Notes: generated by a model not told the origin, from the sequence alone. DNA of 64,000 nucleotides from Neckera pumila (GCA_963969595.1 OZ018409.1:33679282-33743281), one strand, 5' to 3'; positions 24,642-36,729 are shown, numbered from the stretch's first letter. Numbers and translations: made by a program.

Positions 24642-24882
24642 CAATGTTTTAGCAAGACAATAAAAGACAAGAACAATATTTCAGTAGGACAATAAGGAAA
24701 AGAACAATATTTCAATAGGACAATAAAGAAAAGAACAATATTTCAATAGGACAATAAGGAAAAGAACAATATTTCAATAGGACAATAAAGAAAAGAACAA
24801 TATTTCAGTAGGACAATAAGGAAAAGAACAATATTTCAATAGGATAATAAAGAAAAGAACAATATTTCAGTAGGACAAAAAG
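24642..24882 (+). repeat. 31-bp minisatellite in a pseudogene intron
   Basis: About eight copies of AACAATATTTCAATAGGACA plus ATAAAGAAAAG fill the intron between 24926 and 24608. Successive copies mostly alternate between ATAAGG and ATAAAG, indicating expansion as a 62-bp dimer. First and last copies are the most diverged. Confidence 0.85.
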
Positions 24883-25960
24883 CCAGAAAGGGTGTATGTG
24901 TGGAATGCACACAAAAATGCACTTACCTCAGTCTTCTCATTCTCTGTCAGGTCCTCAAACATCTTCAGAATTAGAGTACAATACTCCAAAAGAATCCTCC
25001 TCAATGGTTCAATGAGGCTTACCCACCGGGTCTCCACATTATTTAATAGTTTAAGACCTTTTATTATCTATTATTTCTGCTAGTCTTCTGAAATCAATAT
25101 ATCTCTTTAGTCACTTGCAAAAGTAAGCATGAGACTCCCTAAGTAACATCTCTACCTTGTGAAAAAGGGGCAGCTTGCTCAATGCCTCAAGTACAAGGTT
25201 TAATTAATGGGCAAGGCAATGCTGTGGTGTGCAAAATGGTGCATACTTTTCTACAATTTGAGTGAATACACTAGTACTGCAGCCAGCCATGGCAGAAGCA
25301 CCATTTGATCCAAAACTCAATAATTTGGAAGCTATGGCTTGACGATCTAGGCCACCACCATCTACTGCAGCCTCCATGATTATTCTCACAAGGCTGTTTA
25401 CTATGGGAGCCTCTTCCACCTTTAGCAAAGACACCAAAAGTAGAACACGGACCCAATCTTCAACCACATACAAATGCACACTTATCCAACTTCCATTGTC
25501 AACACTAGTGACTTCATCAATAGTACAAGCCAGAAACCTAGCATTTCTCACTTTCAACCTCATCTCATTTGTAATCTGCCTATACATGTATTCAACCAAA
25601 ATCCATCCACTTGAATTAGACCAGTGAATTGTAGGCATGTTAGGCATCTTCAAGAACTTATAAGGAGAAAAACAATTTTCATATTCTCTCATAGGATGTC
25701 CATCAAATAGAACCTAGAATAGAGTAGCAAATTGCACTCTCTTTTTCACATGCTCAATTGAGGAGCTCAGTTGGACAGCTTGGGCAATGGATAGTGTGTG
25801 GGGTGGGGTGGGGTGGGGGGAGGGGGTGCTTGGTATAACTTCAAATTCTTGCGGTACTTGCACTATGCAGCCATGTATTGTTGCCCTTCTTGACCTTGAA
25901 GATAGGCATGTCCTTCTTGGCTATCCTCTTGCCATCGTGATTGAATAATGTATCACATTT

Positions 25961-26098
25961 AGGCACTAGTAGAAAATCGGGCCCGATCTGTTGTTTTGGT
26001 TGCGTTGATCATCAACAGATTTTTGTTCATGAACAAAAATCTGTTGATGATCAACGCGACCAAAACAACAGATCGGGCCCGGTTTTCTACTAGTGGGG
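25961..26098. mobile_element. 132-bp hairpin MITE with CACTA-type ends inside the hAT-like coding sequence
   Basis: The element at 25964-26095 begins CACTAGTAGAAAA and ends TTTTCTACTAGTG. It is an almost perfect inverted repeat with 66-bp arms and only two or so mismatched positions, centred on TTCATGAA. The flanking triplets are AGG and GGG, consistent with the 3-bp duplication of CACTA elements with one change. Removing the element and one triplet rejoins KKPVLMAP to KCDTLFNHDG in frame, so the insertion site is inside a codon run of the host gene. Confidence 0.85.
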
Positions 26099-26811
26099 GG
26101 CCATCAAAACAGGCTTCTTCTCCATAGCACTGCAAAGGATGCACTTCACCATATACAAGATCCCATTCTCTGCTAGCAATCTTTCAGCCCATGTAAATTG
26201 TGCCTGCCAAATTGCCTTGAATTTCCAATGTCTATCATATCATTTTTGTACCTCTACAGCAACCAACTCGCCTACAGTTCGTGTCTCCTTCCCTCGTTTC
26301 TTCTCATTTTGCAATAAGACGACTTCATCATCACTTTCATCATCTGCCAATGGAATGTGTGCCAAGAGATCATTCTCTTGGCTAGAGCCAGAATCATCAG
26401 ACTTAGGCACCACTGCTGGAGTAAAAGATACCAAGTAAGTATCACCTGAACCAGAAGGGGGTGCACTGCTGGATTGCAATTGTGGCTACATTAACATAAA
26501 TAATTGAAGTATGTTAATACTATACATATAATAAAGATAGAACTCTTGGTTCATTTCTTATGCATGTATGGACCATCATTTCAAAATTGTTGATTACTAT
26601 ACTATTCTAATTGATGAAGATAATGGAAAGTCAAACCTTTGTGACAATCTATGCTTGAAATAAAAACTGCACTTGGGTGTCAGAATGTTGCTAAATGGGA
26701 TCTATTTGATACAAGAATTTGGACCAACTTCAAAAATCAAGACCAATTTTCTTACCAAGTTAGAAAAGCTAGAGCCATTGAGGTCAAAACTCAAAAGTAT
26801 GAAACACTCCA

Positions 26812-27014
26812 TCTTAATTCATCTTTGACAAAAAATGACTAAACATCTAAAGATAATATAACCTTGTTAATTTATGTTTAATAAAACATGATTAAACATC
26901 TAAAGATAATATAATTTTCCTAATTCATCTTTGATAAAAAAAAATGACTAAACATCTAAAGATCATGTAATTTTCCTAATTCATCTTTGACCAAAAATGA
27001 CTAAACATCTAAAT
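26812..27014. repeat. Tandem repeat of about 66 bp, 3-4 copies
   Basis: Each copy contains AATTCATCTTTGA followed by AAAAATGACTAAACATCTAA and AGATAATATAA, with one copy starting in diverged form. It lies in the long gap between the hAT-like body and its possible first exon. Confidence 0.75.
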
Positions 27015-27151
27015 TGGATTTCCATTTGGAACAAGAGAGTATTTTTTGTAATTTTTTACAAACATTCAATCTATGTCTTAATTCAAAAGAAGAACCCCTA
27101 GGTGGTAAGAATAAAGAGGCTTGGGTGTACTTAATCATATCTTCTCTAAGT

Positions 27152-27302
27152 ATTTGCTAAATTGAAGTTCAACTTTTGATTCAATTCTAATTCTAATTTT
27201 CTTTCTTTGAGGATTTAGTTAAATTTTTGCTATATTGAAAGTTCAAATTTGATTCAGTTCTGATTTCAATTTTCTTTCTCTGAGGATTTAGTTAAATTCA
27301 TG
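27152..27302. repeat. Two-copy direct repeat of about 75 bp
   Basis: Both copies carry TTGCTA-ATTGAA, GTTCAA-TTTGATTCA, AATTTTCTTTCT and GAGGATTTAGTTAAATT. Adjacent to the arrays on either side. Confidence 0.6.
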
Positions 27303-27602
27303 CATTAGTATTGACAAAAAAAGATACTAAATCCTTTGGAATCAAGTATTAAATAACAATATTCGATTTTTTTAATTGTGTGCATTAGTACTGACAAAAG
27401 AAGGCACTAAATCCCTTGTAATCAAATATTAAATAATAATATTGGATTTAGTTAAGTTCATGCATTAATGTTGACAAAAGAAGACACGAAATCCTTTGTA
27501 ATCAAGTATAAATAATAATATTGGATTTAGTTAAGTTCATGCATTAGTGTTGACAAAAGAAGACATTAATCCTTTGGAATCAAGTATTAATAGTAATATT
27601 AG
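27290..27602. repeat. Four-copy tandem repeat of about 80 bp
   Basis: The repeat core reads GTTGACAAAAGAAGACA, AAATCCTTTGTAATCAAGTA, then TAATAATATTGGATTTAG and TTAAGTTCATGCATTA. The last two copies are closest to each other. Confidence 0.75.
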
Positions 27603-27669
27603 AAATGGGACAACTATACTTTTGCTTTTAACTGTATACTATTTCGGAGTTGTTAAGCAGAGTTCGAAG

Positions 27670-28040
27670 TAGTTGCATACATAACGATTCATTGATTAGC
27701 TTGATTCGTTGATCAATGGACTCCAAAGTTAATTAATCAATGTCAATGAATCGATGGATTGTTTACTACTTTAGTAATGAATCAACGGATTGTTTACTTG
27801 CTAACTCCATAACTGAACTATTTACTTCATCAACTTGAATCAATGGACTGTTCACTTGATTAGCTCAATCAATCGATTGTTTATTTGCTTAATAGACGCA
27901 TGATTTAGTTACGGATTCAGTTATGGACTTTCAAAGTTTTCAAATTCATTCATGTACAATACAGACTTCAATTTCAAGCATAACTTAAAATTAGATTAGT
28001 GTTTGATTAATTGATCAATGATGGACTATTTCCATGATAA
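27670..28040. repeat. Degenerate short-period repeat rich in GATTGTTTACTT
   Basis: Motifs such as TCAATGGACTGTT, GATTGTTTACTTG and GATTAGCTCAATCAATCG recur irregularly. No regular unit length could be fixed by eye. Confidence 0.4.
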
Positions 28041-29064
28041 ATCAATTCACTATATCAGTTATGGACTTCTAAAGTTTCTCTTTTCTAATCATGCACCATA
28101 CAGACTGCACGGCATTAACTAAACTCAAAATAAAATATCACGCATTTGCAAGTGAGTGAAACAATATGGATACACTGCTCACTGACCTCATCATCACAAA
28201 ATGCGTAACAATGACAATACTTCAAGAGTTGTGTCAAACTGTGAATGACAATGCAAATTTGAACATCACAACAATAAAATAACCCAAAAGCAATACAACC
28301 ACAAATTGCAATTCTAAATCTAAACTTGAAATCTCTAAGCATCAAGAACAAACTTTGTGGTGTCTCAAAACAAAAATGAAAGAGCAAAAATTTGAGGCTT
28401 ATCAATCATGATCATGAGTCTTACCTACACTCCAAGCTCATTAGTAGCACATACATAATATATTCAATCTAAAGTTAGCATTGCATAATTGCACAATTAG
28501 GTGCTGTTATAATACTGATTCATACAACCTCAAACGCATACTTGAATCTATTTACATGAATGTACAATATGTTGCAATCTGCTACGTAGCTGCTTACTAG
28601 AGTTTTAGGTTGTGTAATTGTAAGACATTATCAGGCAAGTTTGTCCCAATGCAAAGCAGGCACAGACAAAGGACGGCAAAATATTCCCACGGGTTGCTTC
28701 AAAGAAACTACAACTATTCAAATGTCTGCTTACAATGTTTGTTTGATGAAGAGCTTTGACTCTTGCTTAAAACTACATCTCTAAATATATTCCAAGGTAG
28801 CCTACGAGTATATTAATTTTATTCTTTAGAGTCAATTTAAGAATGTGGTGAACTTTGAAAATTAGCCATGGTAAACTAAGATAGGAAAGGAAACTTGTGG
28901 ATATGAGAAGCTAAGATAGGAACGAAAACTTGAGTATCTTATCCTATTAGTAACAAGCAGCTTGAGCGATGTGCAATGTATCATTCAGTGGTTTATTTTG
29001 CTTCAAAATTTATAAACACGAGTGGAGCATCAATGAGATGGGGAAGTGAATTCAAAATCTAAAC

Positions 29065-29357
29065 CTGAAGGGTGCATTGAGGAGAGGCGTCGATGGTGGA
29101 ACCTATTGGAAACATCCTCCCGCTCCCATACCACCGCTGCAATGTGACCTTCTCTAGAGCCTTCTTCTTTTGCTTGTTTGCCGTAGGTGTCTTCTCCTTG
29201 ATCTCTTTTTTCTTTGCAACTAGGGCTCTTTTTGGAGTCTCTTGGCTCTCTCAGCCGCCTACCGCGCCATATTAGCAGTCCTAGCCACCTTTGTTGGATT
29301 TGGGATGTCTAAAGACCCAGAAGCGATGCCCCCCACCATTGTTGGCTTGTCTAGCAT
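29065..29357 (-). pseudogene. Possible N-terminal exon of the hAT-like pseudogene
   Basis: The minus strand reads MLDKPTMVGG and continues through KVARTANMAR, a TAG stop, AAERAKRLQKE, a frameshift, then VAKKKEIKEKTPTANKQKKK and FPIGSTIDASPQCTLQ. It ends at a GTTTAG donor-like site at 29064. The basic, lysine-rich character would suit the N-terminus of a nuclear DNA-binding protein. Linking it to the hAT-like body 2.6 kb away is inference from strand and order alone. Confidence 0.35.
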
Positions 29358-29399
29358 GTCCACAAATCGTCACAAACTAGATCTGATGCATCCCCACCT

Positions 29400-31141
29400 C
29401 CCAAAATTAGTAGGTGAAAAGAAATAAGCAAACCCTAAGACAGAGCCTAAGACACATCAGAGAGAACAAAAACATTGAAATGATGGCAAGCACTACCAAA
29501 TAAGAACAAGAACAATGCATTACCAAACAAGAACAATGTTGAAAGATGAAGCACAGTTGGAAAAAAGAAGCCACCTTCTACAGATTGTACAGATGTAATA
29601 GAACCTTCACAGCTCCAGAATTCCAACATCGCCAGTGCTTGATCTGACATTGAATGGCCACCGCCTAAACTTTCAAACGCAAACATTGTAGCCACCAAAA
29701 AAAACCTAGTAAACCACCCTCCTGAACCGCCCTATGCCCAAGGCGCAGTCACTCATAAACATCTCATCTTCCATAGAACTTGCTCTCAATGCTCTACCAC
29801 CCCAACCCTCAACTAGAAAAGAAAAGACCTACACTTCTACAGTTTTGCACTCTCCAGTGACCCAAACAACAAACTTCTTCTTTGGCAATAAGGACTTAAA
29901 GAGTGGCGCATGGCTGCAAGATCTGGAGCACAAGTTTGTTTCTACAATGGCAATATTGGCAACATTTGCAAGTTGCAAGGAGTAAAAGTGGCAAAATTTG
30001 GAAGTTCGTACACTACAGTAGTGGCAAGAAGTGACAACTACCAAGGCCAAACCTTGGCGATAGAATTGTGCACCATCCTAGAGAAAGCCAGAGTTTGGCA
30101 ATTAGGGCTCCACAATGGTGGCGCAACCCCGCTACAACTAGCGATGAAGGAGGAACAACAGTCGCCTGACAATTTTTAATGTTTGCTTGAGTTAGCGAGA
30201 CGACGCCCACCGCAAGGCACTCCCAGAGCACCTTTGGCAACCTAATCCTAAACTAAACAATTGTCATGGTGAAGCCCTAATTTAGGAATCATTTTTCAAC
30301 CACTTGCATTTTGCCAAGTGTTTTTTTTTGGTGCAATCTGGCTAGATTTTGCCAGAAATCCACCCTTATTATGATTCTACTTGATTATCATGGTCTTCTT
30401 ATTTAAAATTAAGACAAACAATTTTTCTTCCATTCAAAGCCATTGATTTAAAAGACTTACTCTATTTACGCCATAATTCAAAAACCACTTTATTTGTGCC
30501 AGGATGTATCAATAGTATAAATTTCAAATCCTCTGATGTATTCTACTGCTATATAGTGGCTACAAAGTGGTAAAAATAGTAACATGGCACAAATAGGGGC
30601 TCTTATCAAATATGAAATACACTAATTAAAGTCACTAACCTTGGTTTTCTTCATCACAATTTTTATTTAGGCTTTGTTGGAGCTCTTTACAAGCCTGGAC
30701 CTTTGGCTCTTTGTTTTTATGTTTGTCTATGCAAGGGAGGTCGTATTGAGTCCACAAAGTATTTAAACTTGGAATTGTAGAATACAAGTTAAATATTTAA
30801 AGTATTTGAGAGGTGTCACTTAGGTACCCATGTCCCTACAAGCAGTTGTTGATGAGAAACAAATTAACAAGGGCCACAACTGCTTTGCATATCTCCTTGT
30901 TGCCATTGATTTGAGTATTCACGGTTATAAATACAATTTGTGGTTTCTGGTCATCGTCTCTACTAAACACTACTTGTCTTAATCCTCATGATGAGTAGGT
31001 GATTTATTATAGAAAAGGTCAAACTATTATAAAAGATCACCAAATGAAGAAATTATTTCCATTAATTAAAATTTACAATCAAATATAAAGTATTGACACT
31101 TCCAAATCCAACATTCAACTCCAATCTATTTTTTTTGTTCC
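29400..31141. other. Unresolved spacer
   Basis: Several ORFs of 70-90 codons overlap on both strands between 29440 and 30240. None has a recognisable motif or consistent exon borders. The rest is AT-rich with nothing visible. Confidence 0.35.
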
Positions 31142-32068
31142 TTAACCCCTAAAGGACCGGCATGCGTTTTTGGGCTGTATAGAAATTTTGGGCAGGTACA
31201 TGTGACTAGAGATTTTTATATTTTAGGCTGGAATTTTGATAGAAGGTGGGCGCAAGGAATATCTTTCATATGCACTAAATTTCATGACATTTGGAAATGT
31301 GAGTCCAAAGTTATGGCCTAATATATTATTATTTTTTGTAACTGGGTAGTCCATGCAGATCAGAAAAAATCACTTTTTTCAAAAACAAAAATTTGAAATT
31401 GGTTTTCTAGTACTATATACACAAAAAGCTTTGAATCATCCATTTTGATCAATGAGTCAAAAGTTATGAAGATTTTTAGTTTGCAGGCAATTATGGATTC
31501 TCTATTCTAAAATAAACTTTGAAGTCCTTTATCCTACTCAATTTTCAATATTTTTTGAAAAAAATAAAATCCTAGGATGTAGATTGTTTATTACAACATT
31601 GCAACCATTGGGGTTGGCATTTTTCAATTCCATAATTATATTCTTGACAATTTAGTATTTTGAATCATTCTCTACTATCTACTTACTATTTTTTTCCTAT
31701 ATGCTGTACAATTATAAATTCAATGAAATTTTTCATGCATGTAGTCAATTTGTCTAGGAAAAAGAATCCAAAGAAGCACCACCATTTTGAACATTTTTTC
31801 ATTGAAAAGTGAGCTTGTGAAGTGATGCTGTGCTGTTTTTTCGCAGGGCCAAAAAAATGGTTTCAGTGAATTTGAATGCTTGTATCTTGCAATCCAAGCG
31901 GTGGAAATTTCTAAAAATTTTAGCACATGTTCTCAAGTCAGCATACTACAAGATCTTACGGTTACATGTGTCAAAATTTCTTTTTTCCCAAAATTGGGTA
32001 CTTTTATTAAAATGGCAATTTTTGAGCATTTTCAGTGAAAACATAGTCATGGAACTTTAAGGGGTTAA
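31142..32068 (+). mobile_element. TTAA-flanked TIR element, copy D (919 bp)
   Basis: The element at 31146-32064 lies between TTAA 31142-31145 and TTAA 32065-32068. It starts CCCCTAAAGGACCGG and ends GGAACTTTAAGGGG. The interior is collinear with copies E, F and inverted copy G: ATAGAAATTTTGGGCAGGTA, then TGAGTCAAAAGTTATGAAGA, then CAAGTCAGCATACTACAAGA. It carries only short ORFs. Confidence 0.85.
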
Positions 32069-34393
32069 ATCATTAAAATCAATGTGCAATCACCAACTTG
32101 ATTCTAAGATATATCATCTCCATCAAACCTTGCTACATATATCCAATTGACCTCATTGCATTTTTCAGAAGTTTATCTTGCAAATCTCCACATCTATCTA
32201 TGAATGTTGGAGACATCTAATTGGATCACCTATATAGAGACAAGGTTGGTTGCTTAGATGCGTTGCAATAGGTGCTGCAATAAGAAAAGGTGAGTTACTT
32301 TTTCAATACAAGTGCTATGACTTCAATCTAAAGATGCGCAAAAATAAGAAACAAGTAGTAGAATATAATTAATACATACATGTTTATTTTTTTGCATCAA
32401 TTAAATATTGAAGCTCTTGTCAAATTGTTCTCTTCGAAAGTGATGCTTCAAATTGATGAAACCAATTGTTAAAATCTTCATCCATCTCATTCAATTTCTC
32501 CAAAGTTGCATTTGATTCAAAAAATTTGATGTAGTATTGCAAAAAAAAATCTACAGTCATAGCCATTCTCTTGCAATGGGACCTATACCTCTAACTGATA
32601 TAACATAATTAGCATAGATTTATACAAAAGAAATGCAAAATATTTGTATAATACTTTAGTTCACATATATTGAAGAACCTACATTTTTTGATTGGGATGA
32701 ATGATGTCAATTGCTATTTCTTGCATGTTATTAGTTCCCAAACAACTTAGTTTCAAAGACACTATCATATACTTAAGATAGTTTTGTCAACAAAATATAT
32801 AAAACAAAACTTCCATACCCATAAATTATCCCTAAATTACTAGTTTCCCCTTAATTACAAGTTGCTCCTTAAGTAGACCTACTAACCATTTTAAGAATCC
32901 ACAAACCTCGTGTCTATTGTGACCCTCATTTAGTAAATCTATTTAGGTATTGCACAACTTATATTGTATCCTTCTACCATGTTTTAGCCTAGGAAAGCTT
33001 ATAATTGCAAGACTCCAATGTAAGCTTCAATTTACCTCTCAAAGCAACCAAGTCAATATCATATACTAGAACTAGGTGCTAAAATTCCAATGGATTTGTA
33101 AAAAATTATTTTCTTTCTTCTCAATCAAAAGTAGCATACTTGAAAGAATACCTTGCTTTTTTTTCCACTAATAAAAATTGCATGCTTGAAAAAAATTCAT
33201 TCATTGGTAAAAATTCATTGATTGGTAAAAAAGATGTGGCAAACATAAGTTAACTTTTATAATAAGGATTCACTGGGAGGATTAAAAATATAAGCCTACT
33301 AATATACGTAATATAACAAAGAATTTTTTTTAAATTTAAAATAAAATAATGGATACCATTTTCACCTTTTATGAGCTAATATATATATATATATATATAT
33401 TTAATAACAGCCTTATCTTTCTTGTCCACTTTCATATATAGGCCCGCTATACATGCTTAAAAATTTGTCAAGTTGCTCACTGGACAACACTTCACTCACT
33501 TTCTTGTAAAAAAAACTAATAACAAAGTAAAACTATTAAAAAATAATAACATTTTTGTTCCTTTCAAAGTAGAAGGTTAAACTTCTTGAACGAGCTTGAT
33601 GTAAAAATCAATAATGGTACACTTTAAAATCGTCATGGCTTAAATCCTTACAAATCACATGCCAAATTTTCTATAGACTAAAGATCATCCCTTGCAAAAG
33701 AAATTCAAGCTAGAATTGATGGCTGTGATGGCTTACAAATAGGGCAAATAATGAGTGACCATAAATTAGCTTTGAAATAACTCAAATGATTGAACTTTAT
33801 CTTGATGGATGAACAATTCCGTGTTTTAAATCCTTCAAAATCTTCAATGTTATTCCCTTCAAAAGAGTCATCAAGGGAGCATTCTTCATACTCTTCAAAG
33901 AAAGTTCTAGGAGAAGTATCTTTATCAATCTATTACTTTACAATTCAATAGATAAATACCTATTCTGTGAAATCCAACTTTTATGTTGAAGACTCTAAAG
34001 GCTTGGTATAAAGCTTGAAAAGCCGAAGCTGCTAAAGAATTTTTTTTATTGAAATCACTATTATTCCATAGAAGATTTTTAGTTGTACGCATATTTCCTA
34101 CAAAATTGTCTTTGAAAGATTTAAATACAACCACAAAAAGTGACTGAATTCTATAGGTGGTATACAACATGATAAGGCTATATCAAATGACCGTGCTAGA
34201 TCCTTTTTCAACCATAGCCAAATTTACATAGATCATGTGCTCATGAACAATTAGTAAGTGCTTGTTTTCCATCCTCTAGAAATAGATGCTTTGAAGTGAT
34301 CTAACAATTCCAAAATTACCATTAAAAAAAAGAAGACAAACATACCTTATTTGTTTACTTTCTAGATTTAGAAGGAAGAAAGACTCGTCATGC
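32069..34393. other. AT-rich DNA, nothing recognised
   Basis: No gene is seen. A run of about eleven AT dinucleotides lies at 33380-33402. Short ORFs lack motifs. Confidence 0.5.
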
Positions 34394-35319
34394 TGACGTC
34401 ACGGATGGCTAACAAGGCGACAGTTGACGGGGCTTACCTTCCATCCACATTCTGACATTCTGTCCATATTATATAGTAGTCGTCATCCAATAATCATCCA
34501 TACATCACTCGGAGGTGGTTACCCTACTGTAGTCCTTGTCCTAAACTTGACTGCTTCATTACTCACGACCTTCAGGCTAGAAATTCCTTCTACCCCGTTG
34601 TGGATTAGTCGGAAGCAATTTTTGAACGATGCCCGTTGTAATGTAATGTCTGTCTTCAATTCATTTCTTCCGGAGTGACGCGCGGTTCATCTATAAGCTG
34701 ATTAGAAGAATCCACACTTCGTCAATTGTCTTTGAGTCCTTGCGCCAATTACAATTCTTGTAGCCGCACTGTTTTCGCGATGGCAATTGGAAATAGTATC
34801 GGCTGTGTCGCCACTGTTTTTGCGGCGCCGCATTTCTGAAGATTTCTGAGCTGCACCGGTTACAAGTTGGTATGATGTATAAGTTATGGGCACATATTGT
34901 GTGTTTTATCTTGGATGTGAAGGTTCTTCTTTGGACCATATATGGAGCATGCGCGTTTCCAGTATCCAGTGTGCTTTCAGCATAGTTTTGAATGTGTGGT
35001 GCTAGTTCTCTTTCATGTATGCGTTCCTGTATATACCAACCGAGCTGAAGAAATCTGTATTGATTGTGCGGGTGTTTGTGTAACAGTGACACCAAGGAGC
35101 TGGCCAGGGCAAGCAATTCCATCCTGTGGACTTTGTGTTTGCAGGAAACAAAAAGATGTTTTTGGCTCCAGAAAACTATCTATTCAAGGTGCGCCATTCA
35201 ATTTGAAGTTAGTGTTTCAATCCAGTTTGTTGATGATACGTAGTAAGTAAAAAGCTCTTTACTGCACAATCTTAGCTTTGGCAGCTGAATAGTCTCTGAG
35301 TTCTTTGGATTTCGATATC

Positions 35320-35546
35320 TTAACCCCTAGGTGCTCATGCTATGAATAAATATTCCGCCTTGAAAGCTAAGAATCGATTGCAGTAACCTCCAAAACATAT
35401 TTCTATCGTTCAGGAATCATGACCACAATTTTTCTTCCTTTTGCGACATTTTGTTATCTTCGTGTAAGCTGTCTTCGTATGATTTATTTCAACTCGTGTA
35501 GCTATGGAGGCGGACAGTTTTGGCCACTTGGCCATTTAGGGTTTAA
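35320..35546 (+). mobile_element. Candidate small TTAA-flanked element
   Basis: TTAA at 35320-35323 is followed by CCCCTAGGTGCTCA. TGGCCATTTAGGGT precedes TTAA at 35543-35546. The inverted termini agree at only about nine of fourteen positions, so this is a weak member of the TTAA group. Confidence 0.35.
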
Positions 35547-35792
35547 ACCGCACACATGTCAAGACCAGCTATGGCAGAGATACTTTAATTTGGAAACATT
35601 TCACCTCCTTCTGAGTAACTCTGGGCATTTAAATTTAGTACAAGATTTGTCTCTTTCATTATGTTCTCGCTTTAGTTCTTTTCTTTTTCATCAATTTTTA
35701 TCTCAAGCAATATTTTTTTCTTGCACTCCACATATCGCAAGGATCACATATTTAACGCTCGTGGTGCATGTCTTACACTTCTTCAAATATGG

Positions 35793-35875
35793 TACTCCTT
35801 CTGTCTCAAAATAATCAGTGTTTCCTTTGTATTTTACAAAGGAAACGTCGGTATTATTTTGGGACAGAGGGAGTA
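35793..35875. mobile_element. Stowaway-type MITE (79 bp)
   Basis: The element at 35795-35873 starts CTCCTTCTGTCTCAAAATAA and ends TTATTTTGGGACAGAGGGAG, with TA on each side (35793-35794, 35874-35875). The CTCCCTCTGTCCCAAAATAA consensus and TA duplication are the signature of Stowaway MITEs of the Tc1/mariner superfamily. An inner inverted repeat (GTTTCCTTTG and CAAAGGAAAC) extends the hairpin. Confidence 0.9.
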
Positions 35876-36504
35876 ATATTTATGTTGCTGCACTTTCTAA
35901 TGTATCTCTTGGACCTGAGCATTCGAAAGTACCAGGGGTTAACTGTTTAGGTTTCTTCACATACGTTGATGCTACCACACTACTCGGAGGTAGTTTCGTT
36001 GACTGCATTCTTTCGAACAATATTAGCTATTGCCTTTTATTTATGATTGATTCCATCGGCAGCATCTTCAAATAATTTCACATCTTCTTTTGCGAAGTTC
36101 ATTTTCTTACCGTGGGAGTTTTTTTCCCCTATGAATTGTCTGTTTCTTGCGGCGGTGGAGAGTCAAGCAAATGTGTCAATTTCCAAATAGATAGTGGCAT
36201 CGCCTCTCACAAATGGTGGTTTCGGCAGGCATTGGCAGTAAAGTTTAAAGAGCATATTGTTCAACTGTCGGAGATTTTCGGTGCGTATCACCTGAGAAGC
36301 TGGAAAGGTCTGCCTCCCTCCAAATGCTAAGGCGCTTATTCACATGTCTCTACGGTGCACTGGTACTATCTCGTCTTTCTGCATTTTAATTTCCTGGGGC
36401 AACTTCAGGATTTCCAGGCATATTCTCGATCGATACTAGTGTTACCCCAATCTATTTTGCAGTACTGATGACTCCTAAGAATCTTACGTTGTATTGTCAC
36501 AGGG

Positions 36505-36729
36505 CTTGGATTCATTCCGAAAAGGTCATTCAAGGTGGGTGTCGTAATTACAGTGTTAGGAGTGGTAATAATGCTTGCATTTGTTGCAAGTTTAGAATAC
36601 TGGTACTTCGCGAAGTATAGAAACAGAGACCAAATCAAATACAACAACTTGGTTGAGGTAGAAACTAACGAAGGGGAAACATTGATTGGTGAGATCAACA
36701 ATTGTACAATACACCTAGTTTTTAGGTGA
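36505..36729 (+). CDS. Possible terminal exon of an unidentified membrane protein
   Basis: After a TTGTCACAG acceptor ending at 36502, the frame is open to the TGA at 36727. It reads LGFIPKRSFKVG, then a hydrophobic segment of about 20 residues (VVITVLGVVIMLAFVASL), then EYWYFAKYRNRDQIKYNN and a polar tail ending TIHLVFR. One membrane helix followed by basic residues is plausible for a type I protein. I do not recognise the family, and the upstream exons could not be fixed. Confidence 0.3.
   Translation, partial: LGFIPKRSFKVGVVITVLGVVIMLAFVASLEYWYFAKYRNRDQIKYNNLVEVETNEGETLIGEINNCTIHLVFR

Larger units (their letters stand above)
23040..26479 (-). pseudogene. hAT-superfamily transposase-like pseudogene
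   Basis: Reading the minus strand, the order is as follows. An acidic Ser/Asp-rich N-terminal part (26479-26243) comes first. A zinc-finger-like segment (KCILCSAMEKK, KCDTLFNHDGKR) is next. Then a transposase core (VRNARFLACTIDEVTS, LLSFGSNGASAMAGCS, APFCTPQHCLAH). Then VETRWVSLIEPLRRILLEY, ELLKRFPSHGLMNAMGILYP, and a hAT dimerisation end (FFKLAEMALVHVLGNVEDER, TFSTLSFLKSKLRNN). Disablements include TGA at 26242-26240, a MITE at 25964-26095, a frameshift near 25860, TAG at 25716-25714, TAA after CLAH at 25206-25204, further breaks near 25110-25050, TAG at 24278-24276 and TAG after LIMC at 23288-23286. A GT/AG intron between about 24926 and 24608 is still recognisable. The ZNF862-like hAT assignment is by motif order. 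No terminal inverted repeats were identified, so a decayed domesticated gene is also possible. Confidence 0.75.
34394..36504 (+). other. Genic-looking region without a resolvable gene model
   Basis: Base composition is more balanced here than in the flanks, and a TGACGTCA palindrome, a bZIP-type binding sequence, sits at 34394-34401. Open stretches occur on the plus strand (for example 35818-36075 and 36112-36330, the latter with ESSKCVNFQIDSG and ending LPPSKC). I could not join them through splice sites into a known family. A decayed aspartic-protease-like gene is a weak possibility from those fragments only. Confidence 0.25.

Noticed and set aside
34691..35122. 143-codon minus-strand ORF
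   Set aside because: No motif, no splice context, and overlapping open frames on the other strand.
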